From NCBI RefSeq assembly GCF_007828215.1, contig NZ_VIUE01000025.1, positions 1 through 64,000 of the forward strand: a stretch of DNA of 64,000 bases, written 5' to 3'. The DNA is from Pseudomonas sp. SJZ074 (GTDB lineage: Bacteria; Pseudomonadota; Gammaproteobacteria; Pseudomonadales; Pseudomonadaceae). A program made the translations under genes and the position numbers. Below, one piece after another: positions 26,042 through 34,380 of this stretch. The notes beneath the pieces were generated by a model. That model had not been told where the DNA came from and did no database searches. It was given only the letters and a program-made list of their open reading frames with translations. Every line of letters starts with the position of its first letter. The first letter of the stretch is position 1.

Positions 26042-27166
26042 TCAATTCGCCTCTAGAAGTGGGTCGAGCGCACGCACATGCTCAACCTGCCAGCCAAGCG
26101 GAACCACGTCGCCGACGGCCAGCTCGGGGTCGAGCTCGGCAATCGGTTGTTTCACGAAGAAGTCGTTCTTGCCGCAGACTTCCAGGCGAACCCGGACGTG
26201 GTCGCCCAGATAGATGAATTCCGCCACCCTCCCTGAGAAGCGGTTGACACATTGTTCGCTTGCGCCGTTGAGGCTCACCCGCTCCGGACGGATCGACAGG
26301 GTCACCGGCTCGCCGGGCTTGCCGACGTTTACCGCCAGCGCCTCGACCTTCTCGCCACGGCCCAGCTCCACCAGGCAGCGATCGCCGGTTTGACTGTGCA
26401 GGCGACCACTGAGACGGTTGTTTTCGCCGATGAAGTTGGCGACGAAGGTATTTTTGGGTTCTTCGTAGAGTGTGCGCGGCGGAGCGATCTGCTGGATCTC
26501 GCCCTGGTGGAACACCGCCACGCGGTCGGACATGGTCAAGGCTTCGCCCTGGTCGTGGGTCACATAGACCACGGTCACGCCGAGGCGCTGGTGCAGATGC
26601 TTGATTTCCATCTGCATGTGTTCACGCAGTTGCTTGTCCAGCGCGCCGAGGGGTTCGTCCATCAGCACCAGTTGCGGCTCGAATACCAGCGCCCGCGCCA
26701 GGGCGACACGTTGTTGCTGGCCGCCGGACAATTGCGCCGGGTAGCGCTGGGCGAAGGTGTCCAGCTGGACCATGCTCAGTACCCGTTTTACCCGATCGCT
26801 GACATCGCTCTTGTTCAGGCCCCGAACGGTCAATGGAAACGCCAGGTTCTCGGCGACGGTCATGTGGGGGAACAGGGCATAGTTCTGGAACACCATGCCG
26901 ATGTCGCGCTTATGCGGCGGCACATGGTTGATGGCACGGCCGGCCAACTGGATCTCACCGGCGGTCGGGGTTTCAAAACCCGCGAGCATCATCAGGCTGG
27001 TGGTCTTGCCGGAACCGGACGGCCCGAGCAAGGTCAGGAACTCGCCCTTGCGAATGTCCAGGTTGAGGTCCTTGACGATCAGGTTCTCGCCATCGTAGCT
27101 CTTTTGCACACCACGAAAGCTGACCAGCACATCGCTGGCCCCCGCGCTTGAATCAACCTGGCTCAT
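26042..27166 (-). CDS. agtA: ABC transporter ATPase (PotA-like), probable AgtA
   Basis: A 374-residue cytoplasmic ATPase energising the AgtBCD importer. Walker A is GPSGSGKTTSLMMLAG, the signature LSGGQQQRVALARAL, Walker B LVLMDEPLGALD, and the switch histidine lies in YVTHDQGEAL. A TOBE-type domain fills the C-terminus (from about 290). It is the first gene of the transporter operon and lies downstream of the agtSR regulators, with a palindromic candidate operator about 110 bases upstream of its start. Confidence 0.78.
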   Translation of the reverse strand: MSQVDSSAGASDVLVSFRGVQKSYDGENLIVKDLNLDIRKGEFLTLLGPSGSGKTTSLMMLAGFETPTAGEIQLAGRAINHVPPHKRDIGMVFQNYALFPHMTVAENLAFPLTVRGLNKSDVSDRVKRVLSMVQLDTFAQRYPAQLSGGQQQRVALARALVFEPQLVLMDEPLGALDKQLREHMQMEIKHLHQRLGVTVVYVTHDQGEALTMSDRVAVFHQGEIQQIAPPRTLYEEPKNTFVANFIGENNRLSGRLHSQTGDRCLVELGRGEKVEALAVNVGKPGEPVTLSIRPERVSLNGASEQCVNRFSGRVAEFIYLGDHVRVRLEVCGKNDFFVKQPIAELDPELAVGDVVPLGWQVEHVRALDPLLEAN

Positions 27167-27277
27167 ACCCGCACCTTTTGTATTGATGACTACTTGTGAA
27201 TCAAGCCTAGTGGAGCCTCGTGCCCGCGCAAATCGGGGCGCAGGAGAGAATCGCCTCAGCCGGATGGAAGAGTCGGG

Positions 27278-27293
27278 GTAGGGATTGCCCTAC
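27278..27293. promoter_or_regulatory. palindrome upstream of agtA, candidate response-regulator site
   Basis: A perfect inverted repeat GTAGGG-ATTG-CCCTAC lies about 110 bases upstream of the agtA ATG. Its size and symmetry suit a dimeric LuxR/NarL-type regulator, and such a regulator (agtR) is the adjacent gene. The sequence is observed; the binding is inferred. Confidence 0.45.
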
Positions 27294-27332
27294 AAGGGCG
27301 GCGGGATTGGATAAGGGCAGTGGCGAGTTATG

Positions 27333-27350
27333 AGTTGCAAGCCGCAAGCT
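27333..27350. repeat. isolated AGTTGCAAGC-type repeat unit
   Basis: AGTTGCAAGCCGCAAGCT, related to the repeat cluster at 44235-44335, as a single degenerate copy next to the REPIN at 27407. Confidence 0.45.
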
Positions 27351-27406
27351 GGGGGTAAAAGCAATGCTGGGCGTGTCGCAAATAAGTATGTCAGCGCATA
27401 TTTCCT

Positions 27407-27492
27407 GTGGAAGCGGGCTTGCTCGCGAATGCGGTGTATCAGTGATGCATATTTGACTGACACACCGCACTCGCGAGCAAGCCCGCTCCCAC
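27407..27492. repeat. REPIN downstream of agtR
   Basis: Arms 27407-27428 (GTGGAAGCGGGCTTGCTCGCGA, one change from consensus) and 27471-27492 (complement). It lies 18 bases past the agtR stop codon, in a position to end agtSR transcription. Confidence 0.87.
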
Positions 27493-27510
27493 AAGGGATC
27501 TGTGGCGTGC

Positions 27511-28140
27511 CTAGAGCAGCTTGTGCTCCATCGCGTACTTCACCAGTTCCGCCAGGGAAGTGATGTTGAGTTTCTGCATCAACCGCGCCTTGTGGGTACT
27601 GATGGTTTTACTGCTCAAGGCCAGTTGCTGGGCGATATCGTTGACGTTGGCGCCTTGGGCAAGGCGCTCAAAGACCGAGAACTCGCGCTCGGACAGCAGC
27701 GAATGCAACGGGCGAGTGTCGGTCAGGCCGACTTCGAACACCATGCGGTCGGCCAGGTCCGGGTCGATGTAACGCCCGCCCGCCGCGACCTTGCGAATCG
27801 CCATGAGCAGCAACGCCGGGTCGCTGTCCTTGGTCGCGTAGCCAGCCGCGCCCACCTTCAACGCCCGGGCCGCCATCTGCGCCTCGTCATGCATCGACAA
27901 CACCAGGATCGCCGGCGGATTGCTCAGCGCACGGATCCGCGGGATCGCCTCCAGGCCATTGACGCCCGGCATGGATATGTCCAGCAGCACCACTTCGCAG
28001 GGCACATGTCGCAGGGTCTCGAGCAACTGCTCGCCATTGCTCGCCTCTCCCGCCACCACCAGATCCTTTGCCAGGCCGATCAATTGCTTGATGCCTTCAC
28101 GGACGATGGTGTGGTCTTCGGCTACCAGTACACGGATCAC
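27511..28140 (-). CDS. agtR: LuxR/NarL-type response regulator, probable AgtR
   Basis: A 209-residue DNA-binding response regulator. The receiver domain starts IRVLVAEDHTIVREGI, with phosphoacceptor Asp in EVVLLDISMPG. The C-terminal helix-turn-helix (LSEREFSVFERLAQGANVND, then SSKTISTHKARLMQKL) binds DNA. I start it at the GTG at 28138-28140, preceded by a GGAGAA ribosome site; the frame open to 28218 encodes unrelated residues within a REP. The partner kinase is immediately upstream. By synteny it matches P. aeruginosa PA0601, reported to control agtABCD. Confidence 0.8.
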   Translation of the reverse strand: MIRVLVAEDHTIVREGIKQLIGLAKDLVVAGEASNGEQLLETLRHVPCEVVLLDISMPGVNGLEAIPRIRALSNPPAILVLSMHDEAQMAARALKVGAAGYATKDSDPALLLMAIRKVAAGGRYIDPDLADRMVFEVGLTDTRPLHSLLSEREFSVFERLAQGANVNDIAQQLALSSKTISTHKARLMQKLNITSLAELVKYAMEHKLL

Positions 28141-28164
28141 GTTCTTCTCCAGATTCAGAATCCA

Positions 28165-28187
28165 ATCGCGAGCAGGCTCGCTCCCGC
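28165..28187. repeat. single REP between agtS and agtR
   Basis: One REP arm (ATCGCGAGCAGGCTCGCTCC...) without a partner, within the 77-base gap between the sensor and regulator genes. It is the only unpaired copy of this family in the cluster. Confidence 0.82.
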
Positions 28188-28217
28188 AGGGGCTATGTGT
28201 ACATAAAACCCACCCCA

Positions 28218-30614
28218 TCAGGCCTCAAGCAAGGGCACCCGCACTGCCAAGGTAGTCCCCTCCCCCGGCTCACTCTCCAGGGACAACCGCCCGCCCATGA
28301 TCAGCACTCGCTCGCGCATTCCCACCAGCCCAAAGGATGTCGGCCGACTTGTATCGGCAATAAATCCTACACCGTCATCACTCACGATCAGACACAATTC
28401 ATCGCCTTCGCGAACCAGCGTCAGTTCCACGGTGTGCGCCTGGGCGTGGCGCATCACGTTGGTCAGCGCCTCTTGAAGAATACGGAACAGGCCGATCGCC
28501 TTGGCATCGCTCAGGGCCGGCAGATTGTCGGGCACCTGCACGAGGCACGGGATCTGCGTACGCGCCTCGAAGCGTCGGGCCTGCCATTCGATGGCCGAGG
28601 CGATACCGGCATCGAGGATCGGCGGTCGCAACGCCGTCGCCACGTCTCGCACCAGCTGGAAAAGCTGGGCGATCAGGCGCTTCATGCTGTTGAGACGCTC
28701 CTGCAGGCCGGGGTCCAGTTGCGCATAGGCCAACTCACACATGGACGTTTCCAGCTTCAGCACCGTCAACATCTGACCCAGTTCGTCGTGGACTTCCCGG
28801 GCGATACGGGCCTTTTCCTCCTCCCGCACACTTTCCAGGTGCGCCGACAATTCGCGCAATTGCTCACGGGAGCTGGCCAGTTCCAGCTCGATACGCTTGC
28901 TTTCGGTGATGTCCCAGACAATGCCGTCCCAGACGTAGGCGCCATCCTCGAGACGACGGGTGATCGCCTTGATCTCGGCCCAGCGCTCCCGGCCTTCGCG
29001 GGTCAGGATGCGCCCCTGCCACGACCAGTCACTGTCGCTGTCCAGCGCCTGGTCCTGGGTGCGGTGATAATCGGCCTTATCCTCCGGATGCACCAGGCTG
29101 CGCAAGCCGGTGTCGCTGCGAGCCAGGGTCGCGGGGGAATAACCCACCAGGCTCTCGCTGCCTTCGCTGATGTAGGCAAAATCGATCTGGCCGGTCACCG
29201 GTGCCCGCTCCAGGCGGAAGACCAGGCCCGGCACGTTGGCAGCGATGCCTTGCAGGCGCGCTTCGCTTTCGCGCAACGCCGCCAACGCACGACGGCGCTC
29301 GGTCACATCGTTGAGGTAGACCACCAGGTATTCGGCATCACGGAAGCGCAGGAAGCTCAGGGAAACGTCGGCCGGCAGAATGCTGCCATCAGCCCGCACG
29401 CACTCGGTCTCGAAGCTCTGTGGTCCGTCCTCGCTGGCCCGGGCGCGCTTCCACAGGTTCAGCCAGCGATCCATGTGCAGGCCCGGCTCGAAGTCGATCA
29501 AGGGACGCTCGATGATCGCACCGGGTCCATAACCAAGCATGGTTTCGGCGGCGCGGTTGGCGTAACGCACATGGCTGTCCCAGTTGACCCAGAGAATGCC
29601 GACCGTGCTTTGATCGATGGAAAACTGGGTGAGCCGCAGCGCCTCCTCGCTGGCGGCACGCTGGGCGATATCTTCGCGCGCGGAGCGCAGGCGTCGCTCC
29701 AACCCACGTTGCTGACGACGCTGCCAGAATACGATGGCGATGGCGCTCAATAGCAAGGCCAGCATCAACAACGTCAGGTTCTGCCAGAACCCCGGGGTCT
29801 CGGTCAGGCGCGGATACTTGGGTTTGAGCCAGCGACTGTGCAGTTGCTCCAGTTCCCTGGCGGGAATCGCCTGCAGCCCCTTGTCGACTATTTCGGCCAA
29901 CTCCGGCCAGTCCCGACGCGTAGCGACCCGCAGCAGTTGCGGCAGGCCGATGTCGCCGACCACCACCAGCTCGGCGAACTCCGGCTCGATCATGAGCCGG
30001 CCCAATTGCGCCTCGTCGACCACCGCGTAGCGAGCCTGCTGGCTGAGCAACAGCTGCAGGGCCTCGCGCTCCATCGGCACGCCCTGCAGATTCAATGTCG
30101 GATAGGTGTTGTGCAGGTAATCCGCCGTGGTGCTGGGCATGCGTACCGCGACCCGGACCTGGGCATCGAGTTTTTCCAGTTCCACACCCTCGGCGCCCTT
30201 CTGCTCACCGACAATCAACTGCGGCACGCGCATGTATGGATCGGAGAACAGCCAGAGCCTGAGTCCACCCGGCGTCTGGGTCAGACCCGGGGCGATATCC
30301 ACTTCACCATCGCGCAGCGCGGCCTCCAGTTGCGCCAGGTCCTGGAAATTGCGCCAGGTCAGCTCGACGTTCAATACCTTGCCCAACCACTGCATCAACT
30401 CGACGTTGGTGCCGGACAGGCGCTGCAAGCGTCGATCGTACTGCGCATACGGCGCTTGCAGGACCAGGCCAACCCGCAATTGAGGATGTTGTGCCAACCA
30501 TTGCCGTTGTCCGACATTCCATTGCACCCCATGGGCAGAAGGCGCGGGCGCAGCCCACGTCATCAAGGGAAGCCATAAACAGCCGATAACCCACAGGCAG
30601 CAAAAACGCATCAT
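28218..30614 (-). CDS. agtS: sensor histidine kinase with periplasmic solute-binding domain, probable AgtS
   Basis: A 798-residue membrane kinase. A signal peptide is followed by a periplasmic SBP_bac_3-type domain (about 30-265), one transmembrane helix (NLTLLMLALLLSAIAIVFW), two PAS domains (about 325-440 and 450-575), a HisKA_3 dimerisation domain with phosphoacceptor His in ARIAREVHDELGQML, and an HATPase domain (N box around LFRILQEALTNVMRHAQ, SDDGVGF). The fused binding domain suggests direct sensing of a small amino acid. The start at 30614 is taken from tandem ATG codons; 30611 is equally possible. The preceding divergent gene starts at 30689. Confidence 0.8.
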   Translation of the reverse strand: MMRFCCLWVIGCLWLPLMTWAAPAPSAHGVQWNVGQRQWLAQHPQLRVGLVLQAPYAQYDRRLQRLSGTNVELMQWLGKVLNVELTWRNFQDLAQLEAALRDGEVDIAPGLTQTPGGLRLWLFSDPYMRVPQLIVGEQKGAEGVELEKLDAQVRVAVRMPSTTADYLHNTYPTLNLQGVPMEREALQLLLSQQARYAVVDEAQLGRLMIEPEFAELVVVGDIGLPQLLRVATRRDWPELAEIVDKGLQAIPARELEQLHSRWLKPKYPRLTETPGFWQNLTLLMLALLLSAIAIVFWQRRQQRGLERRLRSAREDIAQRAASEEALRLTQFSIDQSTVGILWVNWDSHVRYANRAAETMLGYGPGAIIERPLIDFEPGLHMDRWLNLWKRARASEDGPQSFETECVRADGSILPADVSLSFLRFRDAEYLVVYLNDVTERRRALAALRESEARLQGIAANVPGLVFRLERAPVTGQIDFAYISEGSESLVGYSPATLARSDTGLRSLVHPEDKADYHRTQDQALDSDSDWSWQGRILTREGRERWAEIKAITRRLEDGAYVWDGIVWDITESKRIELELASSREQLRELSAHLESVREEEKARIAREVHDELGQMLTVLKLETSMCELAYAQLDPGLQERLNSMKRLIAQLFQLVRDVATALRPPILDAGIASAIEWQARRFEARTQIPCLVQVPDNLPALSDAKAIGLFRILQEALTNVMRHAQAHTVELTLVREGDELCLIVSDDGVGFIADTSRPTSFGLVGMRERVLIMGGRLSLESEPGEGTTLAVRVPLLEA

Positions 30615-30688
30615 TGAAGTCTCACGCACTGACAAATACTGACCAACCCATTAGGCTGCCGGAAATACTTCTGGCCCTGGAATATCCG

Positions 30689-31684
30689 ATGCCCTTTGTC
30701 CACCGCCTGGCATTGCCAGCATTGTGCCTGTCGCTGATCCTGCCGAGTGCGTTTTCTGTACAGGCTGACGAACCGACGCCCGCCGTGTCGGATCAACCCA
30801 CCGAGACAAAACCGCTCGAGCGCCAACCCTTGCTCGAGCGTAGCCAGGAAGAGGCGGCCGCGCTGGAGCGAAAAGTCCCGACCCAGGAACAACAACAGCT
30901 CCAAACCGGCAGCGACACCTTCCTGGCCCTCTGGAAACCGGCCAACACCAGCGATCCCAAGGGCGCGGTCATCATAATCCCGGGTGCCGGTGAAACGGCT
31001 GATTGGCCTCAAGTCATCGGACCGTTGCGTAAAAAATTGCCCGACGTCGAATGGAATACCCTGAGTATCACGCTGCCGGACCCGCAAAGCGATGTCATCG
31101 CACCGCGTGCCGTGGAAACCCCGCCGGAAACCAAACCGGCCGACACGGCTGCCGCGGCCCCGGACGCCACCACTGCGCCGCCGATCGAACAAGTGGCGGG
31201 CGGTGAAGCAGACGCCGTCGACCCGGTCGTTGCCCAAGCCGATGAAGAACATGCCAAGGCCGACGCCGAACGCGTTTTCGCTCGCATCGATGCAGCCCTC
31301 GCCTACGCCGAGCAGCAGAGCTCGCGCCGCATTGTGCTGCTGGGCCACGGCACTGGCGCCTATTGGGCGGCGCGTTATCTCAGCGAAAAACAGCCCCCGC
31401 AGGTCGAACGCTTCGTGATGGTCGCCGCGCAGACCCCGGCCACCGCCAAACCCGGCCTGGCCGAACTGACGCCGACCTTGAAACTGGCAACCGCCGATGT
31501 CTTCTATATGGACAGGCCATTGGATCGCAACGCAGCGCTGGAACGCTTGCAGGCGAGCAAACGCTTGAAGGGTTCGAATTTCAGCCAGGTCTCTCTCAAG
31601 GCCTTGCCCAACGCGGCGGCGCAGCAGGAGCAGTTGTTCCGGCGGGTTCGAGGGTGGTTGAACCCGCAGAATCCCGCTGAATGA
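30689..31684 (+). CDS. DUF3530 family alpha/beta-hydrolase-like periplasmic protein
   Basis: An exported protein of 331 residues with a signal peptide ending near FSVQA. Residues about 80-331 look like a divergent alpha/beta hydrolase: GAVIIIPGAGETADWP at the oxyanion end and VLLGHGTGAYWAARYL at the nucleophile elbow, where the usual G-x-S-x-G reads GHGTG, so the catalytic serine is missing. A low-complexity Ala/Pro/Thr insert occupies about 135-180. The start at 30689 places the signal peptide first. The function is unknown; it may be a non-catalytic member. Confidence 0.7.
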   Translation: MPFVHRLALPALCLSLILPSAFSVQADEPTPAVSDQPTETKPLERQPLLERSQEEAAALERKVPTQEQQQLQTGSDTFLALWKPANTSDPKGAVIIIPGAGETADWPQVIGPLRKKLPDVEWNTLSITLPDPQSDVIAPRAVETPPETKPADTAAAAPDATTAPPIEQVAGGEADAVDPVVAQADEEHAKADAERVFARIDAALAYAEQQSSRRIVLLGHGTGAYWAARYLSEKQPPQVERFVMVAAQTPATAKPGLAELTPTLKLATADVFYMDRPLDRNAALERLQASKRLKGSNFSQVSLKALPNAAAQQEQLFRRVRGWLNPQNPAE

Positions 31685-31717
31685 CGCCTACGCGGTTCTT
31701 TCGCCAGGTACCGGCTC

Positions 31718-31759
31718 GTGGCGAGGGGATTTATCCCCGCGGGCGGCGAAGCCGCCCCA
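31718..31759. repeat. REP-like double hairpin
   Basis: Two adjacent hairpins, GGGGAT-TT-ATCCCC (31725-31738) and GGGCGGC-GAA-GCCGCCC (31741-31757), preceded by GTGGCGAG. This is a second REP family common in Pseudomonas. It lies between the convergent DUF3530 and djlA genes and may serve as their terminator. Confidence 0.75.
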
Positions 31760-31787
31760 GGGTCTTGCCACTATTTATTCAACGACA

Positions 31788-32555
31788 CTAGCGAAAATCC
31801 CGCCGCTCCCGAATCAACCGATAAGCGTTATGCAATTCCCGGGTCTTGTCCGTGGCCTCGCGCACCTGCAAAGGCGTTGCGCCACTGCCGGCAATTTTGT
31901 CTGGATGGTGACGACTGAGCAGTCGACGATAGGCCCGTTTGATCTGCGAAGGCTCAGTAGTGGCTGAAACCCCCAGCAAGCGCAACGCTTCCTGATAGGT
32001 CACGCCACTGTTGGGCAGCGACGGCTTCTGGGGTTCGTAATCAATCGCCAGCGCCTGGACCTGCTGGGGTGTCCAACCCAGCCACTTGCCCCACTGAATG
32101 AGCAACTCGCGCTCATTGGCGCCGGCACGGCCGTCAGCCCAGACCATCCGCCAACAGGCCCGCAGCACACCCTCGGCGGCATGGGGTTGAGTGGCGAGAC
32201 GACGCAGATAACCACGCACGCGGTCATTTCCGGACTTGCCTCGGTTGAATGCCGCTATGGCCCGGCGTTGTGCCGGCTCGCTCAGGTCCAGCGCACGCAT
32301 TTCCTGGCGGGCCTGCTGGATGTGACCGTCCACCACCCGACCGTCGACTTTCGCCAACCGTCCCAACAAGACAAACAGCAGCTCGTCGTTGCGCAACGCC
32401 GGACGACCGCCCAGGCGCTCACGTATCTGTGCCCAGCCTTGCAAGTTCAGGCGCCGGTCCAACGCCTGGCCCAACAACGCCCCAAGCATGGCCCCCGGAA
32501 TGCTGGCTATGGCAAAGCCCGCTCCGGCTCCTATCAGAGTCCCTGGCCACCACAT
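31788..32555 (-). CDS. djlA: DnaJ-like co-chaperone DjlA
   Basis: A 255-residue membrane-anchored J-protein. A short glycine/alanine-rich hydrophobic N-terminus (about 4-30) precedes a TerB-like helical domain (about 55-165), and a C-terminal J domain (about 190-255) carries the HPD motif in SRHHPDKIAGSG. It would stimulate DnaK ATPase. It lies 1 base downstream of murU and is probably in the amgK-murU-djlA operon, as in other pseudomonads from memory. Confidence 0.85.
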   Translation of the reverse strand: MWWPGTLIGAGAGFAIASIPGAMLGALLGQALDRRLNLQGWAQIRERLGGRPALRNDELLFVLLGRLAKVDGRVVDGHIQQARQEMRALDLSEPAQRRAIAAFNRGKSGNDRVRGYLRRLATQPHAAEGVLRACWRMVWADGRAGANERELLIQWGKWLGWTPQQVQALAIDYEPQKPSLPNSGVTYQEALRLLGVSATTEPSQIKRAYRRLLSRHHPDKIAGSGATPLQVREATDKTRELHNAYRLIRERRDFR

Positions 32556-32556
32556 A

Positions 32557-33228
32557 TCAACGGCTCGCTTCTATCAAGGTTTCGACTTGCATCAAACGTT
32601 CATGGGTCCCCACATCGACCCAATGCCCCTCCAGGCGCTCGCCACTGACCTGCCCCTTTGCCATGGCTCGGCGCAGCAGCGGTGCGAGCTTGAACGCGCC
32701 ATCCGTGCAGCCCTCGAACAACCTTGGGTGCAGGACGGCAATGCCGCTATAGGTCAGTTTGTCGGCAGCCGGTTCTCCTTCGTGAACCTTTCCGTCGGCC
32801 AGGATGAAATCACCGCCCGGGTGATGGTCGGGATTATCCACCAACACCAGGTGCGCCAACCCTTCAAGTGGCCCGCGCAAGCCACTGAAATCGTAGTCGC
32901 TCCAGATATCACCATTGACCACCACGAACGCATCATCGCCCAGCAGCGGCAAGGCCCGGAAAATCCCACCACCCGTCTCCAGCGGCTCGCCTTCGGGTGA
33001 ATAACAGATCCGCACGCCAAATCTCGCACCATCTCCCAAGTGATCCTCGATCTGCTGACCGAGCCAGGCGTGATTGATCACGACATCGCTGAAACCGGCG
33101 ATGCCCAACGCCCGCAGATGGTATTCGATCAATGGGATGCCGCCGACGCGAATCAACGGCTTCGGGGTGGTCAGGGTCAAGGGACGCATGCGCTCGCCCT
33201 TACCCGCCGCAAGGATCATCGCCTTCAT
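32557..33228 (-). CDS. murU: N-acetylmuramate alpha-1-phosphate uridylyltransferase
   Basis: A 223-residue nucleotidyltransferase converting MurNAc-1-phosphate and UTP to UDP-MurNAc, the last step of the Pseudomonas recycling route that bypasses de novo synthesis and so lowers fosfomycin sensitivity. Signatures are MKAMILAAGKGERMRPLT and TPKPLIRVGGIPLIEYHL at the N-terminus and FVVVNGDIWSDYDF for the metal site. It overlaps amgK by 4 bases. Confidence 0.92.
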   Translation of the reverse strand: MKAMILAAGKGERMRPLTLTTPKPLIRVGGIPLIEYHLRALGIAGFSDVVINHAWLGQQIEDHLGDGARFGVRICYSPEGEPLETGGGIFRALPLLGDDAFVVVNGDIWSDYDFSGLRGPLEGLAHLVLVDNPDHHPGGDFILADGKVHEGEPAADKLTYSGIAVLHPRLFEGCTDGAFKLAPLLRRAMAKGQVSGERLEGHWVDVGTHERLMQVETLIEASR

Positions 33229-34250
33229 GCCGTCGCTCCGGCCGGGCGAGGCAGGCTGGACAACAATGCCTGCAGTTGCGCCAGTTCAGGACGACGAGCG
33301 AGGACAGCCTCTATATAGGCAAAGAAGCGCGGCACATCGCCCAGGTAACGCGGCTTGCCATCGCGGTGGCAGATGCGCGCGAAAATCCCGATGACCTTGA
33401 GATGGCGTTGCACGCCCATCAGGTCGCTGGCCCGCAGGAAGTCTTCAATATCCGGCTGAACCGGGATACCAAGCGCGCCAGCTTGCCGCCAGTAATCCTC
33501 CAGCCAGCCACGGACACGCGCCTCGGGCCAACTGAGGAAGGCGTCCTTGAACAGACAGGTCACGTCGTAGGTCACCGGGCCGTAGACCGCATCCTGGAAA
33601 TCCAGCACCCCGGGATTGGGTTCGCTGAGCATCAGATTGCGCGGCATGTAGTCGCGATGCACCAGGACTTTGGGTTGGGCCAGGGCGCTGTCGATCAACA
33701 GGTCACTGGCCTCTTGCCAAAGTTGTTGCTGTATCGAATCGAACTCGATGCCCAGTTCGCGCTTGACGTACCACTCGGGGAACAGTTCCAGCTCCCGGCG
33801 CAGCAAGGCAACGTCATAGCTGGGCAACGGCGCGACCATCGGCAACTGCTGGAAAGCCAGCAGCGCCTGCAGGGCATCACGGAATAAATCGTCGGCATTT
33901 TCTCCATCGATCACGTCCAGATAGGTCCGGTTACCCAGATCATTGAGCAAAAGAAAGCCGCGCTCGAGATCTTCTGCATAAATTTTTGGCACATTTATTC
34001 CGGATCTCGCCAGCAAAAACGCAATGTCCACGAAGGGTTTGCAGTTTTCCTGGGGCGGCGGCGCATCCATCACGATCAGACTGCGCCCCTCGCCTTCCCA
34101 GCGGAAATAACGCCGGAAACTCGCGTCGCTGCTGGCCGCGGTCAATGTGGCCGGCGGTACGACACCCCAGCTCTGGGCGGCAAAAAGGATCGGAAGTTGC
34201 TCATCGAGCCAAACTTTCAGGTGTTGCAAGCGTACATCTTGGTCGGGCAT
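33225..34250 (-). CDS. amgK: N-acetylmuramate/N-acetylglucosamine kinase AmgK
   Basis: A 341-residue kinase of the aminoglycoside-phosphotransferase fold that phosphorylates MurNAc (and GlcNAc) at the anomeric position. The catalytic loop VLVHRDYMPRNLML and the metal-binding VLDFQDAVYGPVTYD are intact. It is coupled to murU by a 4-base overlap. With anmK (2931) in this window, two further kinase steps of the same salvage pathway are encoded; the MupP phosphatase that joins them is not here. It is divergent from lptD. Confidence 0.92.
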   Translation of the reverse strand: MPDQDVRLQHLKVWLDEQLPILFAAQSWGVVPPATLTAASSDASFRRYFRWEGEGRSLIVMDAPPPQENCKPFVDIAFLLARSGINVPKIYAEDLERGFLLLNDLGNRTYLDVIDGENADDLFRDALQALLAFQQLPMVAPLPSYDVALLRRELELFPEWYVKRELGIEFDSIQQQLWQEASDLLIDSALAQPKVLVHRDYMPRNLMLSEPNPGVLDFQDAVYGPVTYDVTCLFKDAFLSWPEARVRGWLEDYWRQAGALGIPVQPDIEDFLRASDLMGVQRHLKVIGIFARICHRDGKPRYLGDVPRFFAYIEAVLARRPELAQLQALLSSLPRPAGATA

Positions 34251-34380
34251 TGCAAGGGTCTCCGACGGCCCTAGCCGTCAAGCGGGTCATGCTTTATTAT
34301 CCAGCATCTTTTTCAGACCATCGAGAGGCGTGCGGCCCACACCGCGGGCAGATGGCACGCAGGAAGCCCGGACTAATAAG

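Larger units (their letters stand above)
27167..27510. other. agtA-agtR intergenic control region
   Basis: A 344-base gap upstream of agtA and downstream of agtR. It holds a palindrome (27278-27293), one unit of a TGCAAGC-type repeat (27333-27350) and a REPIN (27407-27492). I see no convincing -10/-35 pair for agtA. Confidence 0.6.
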
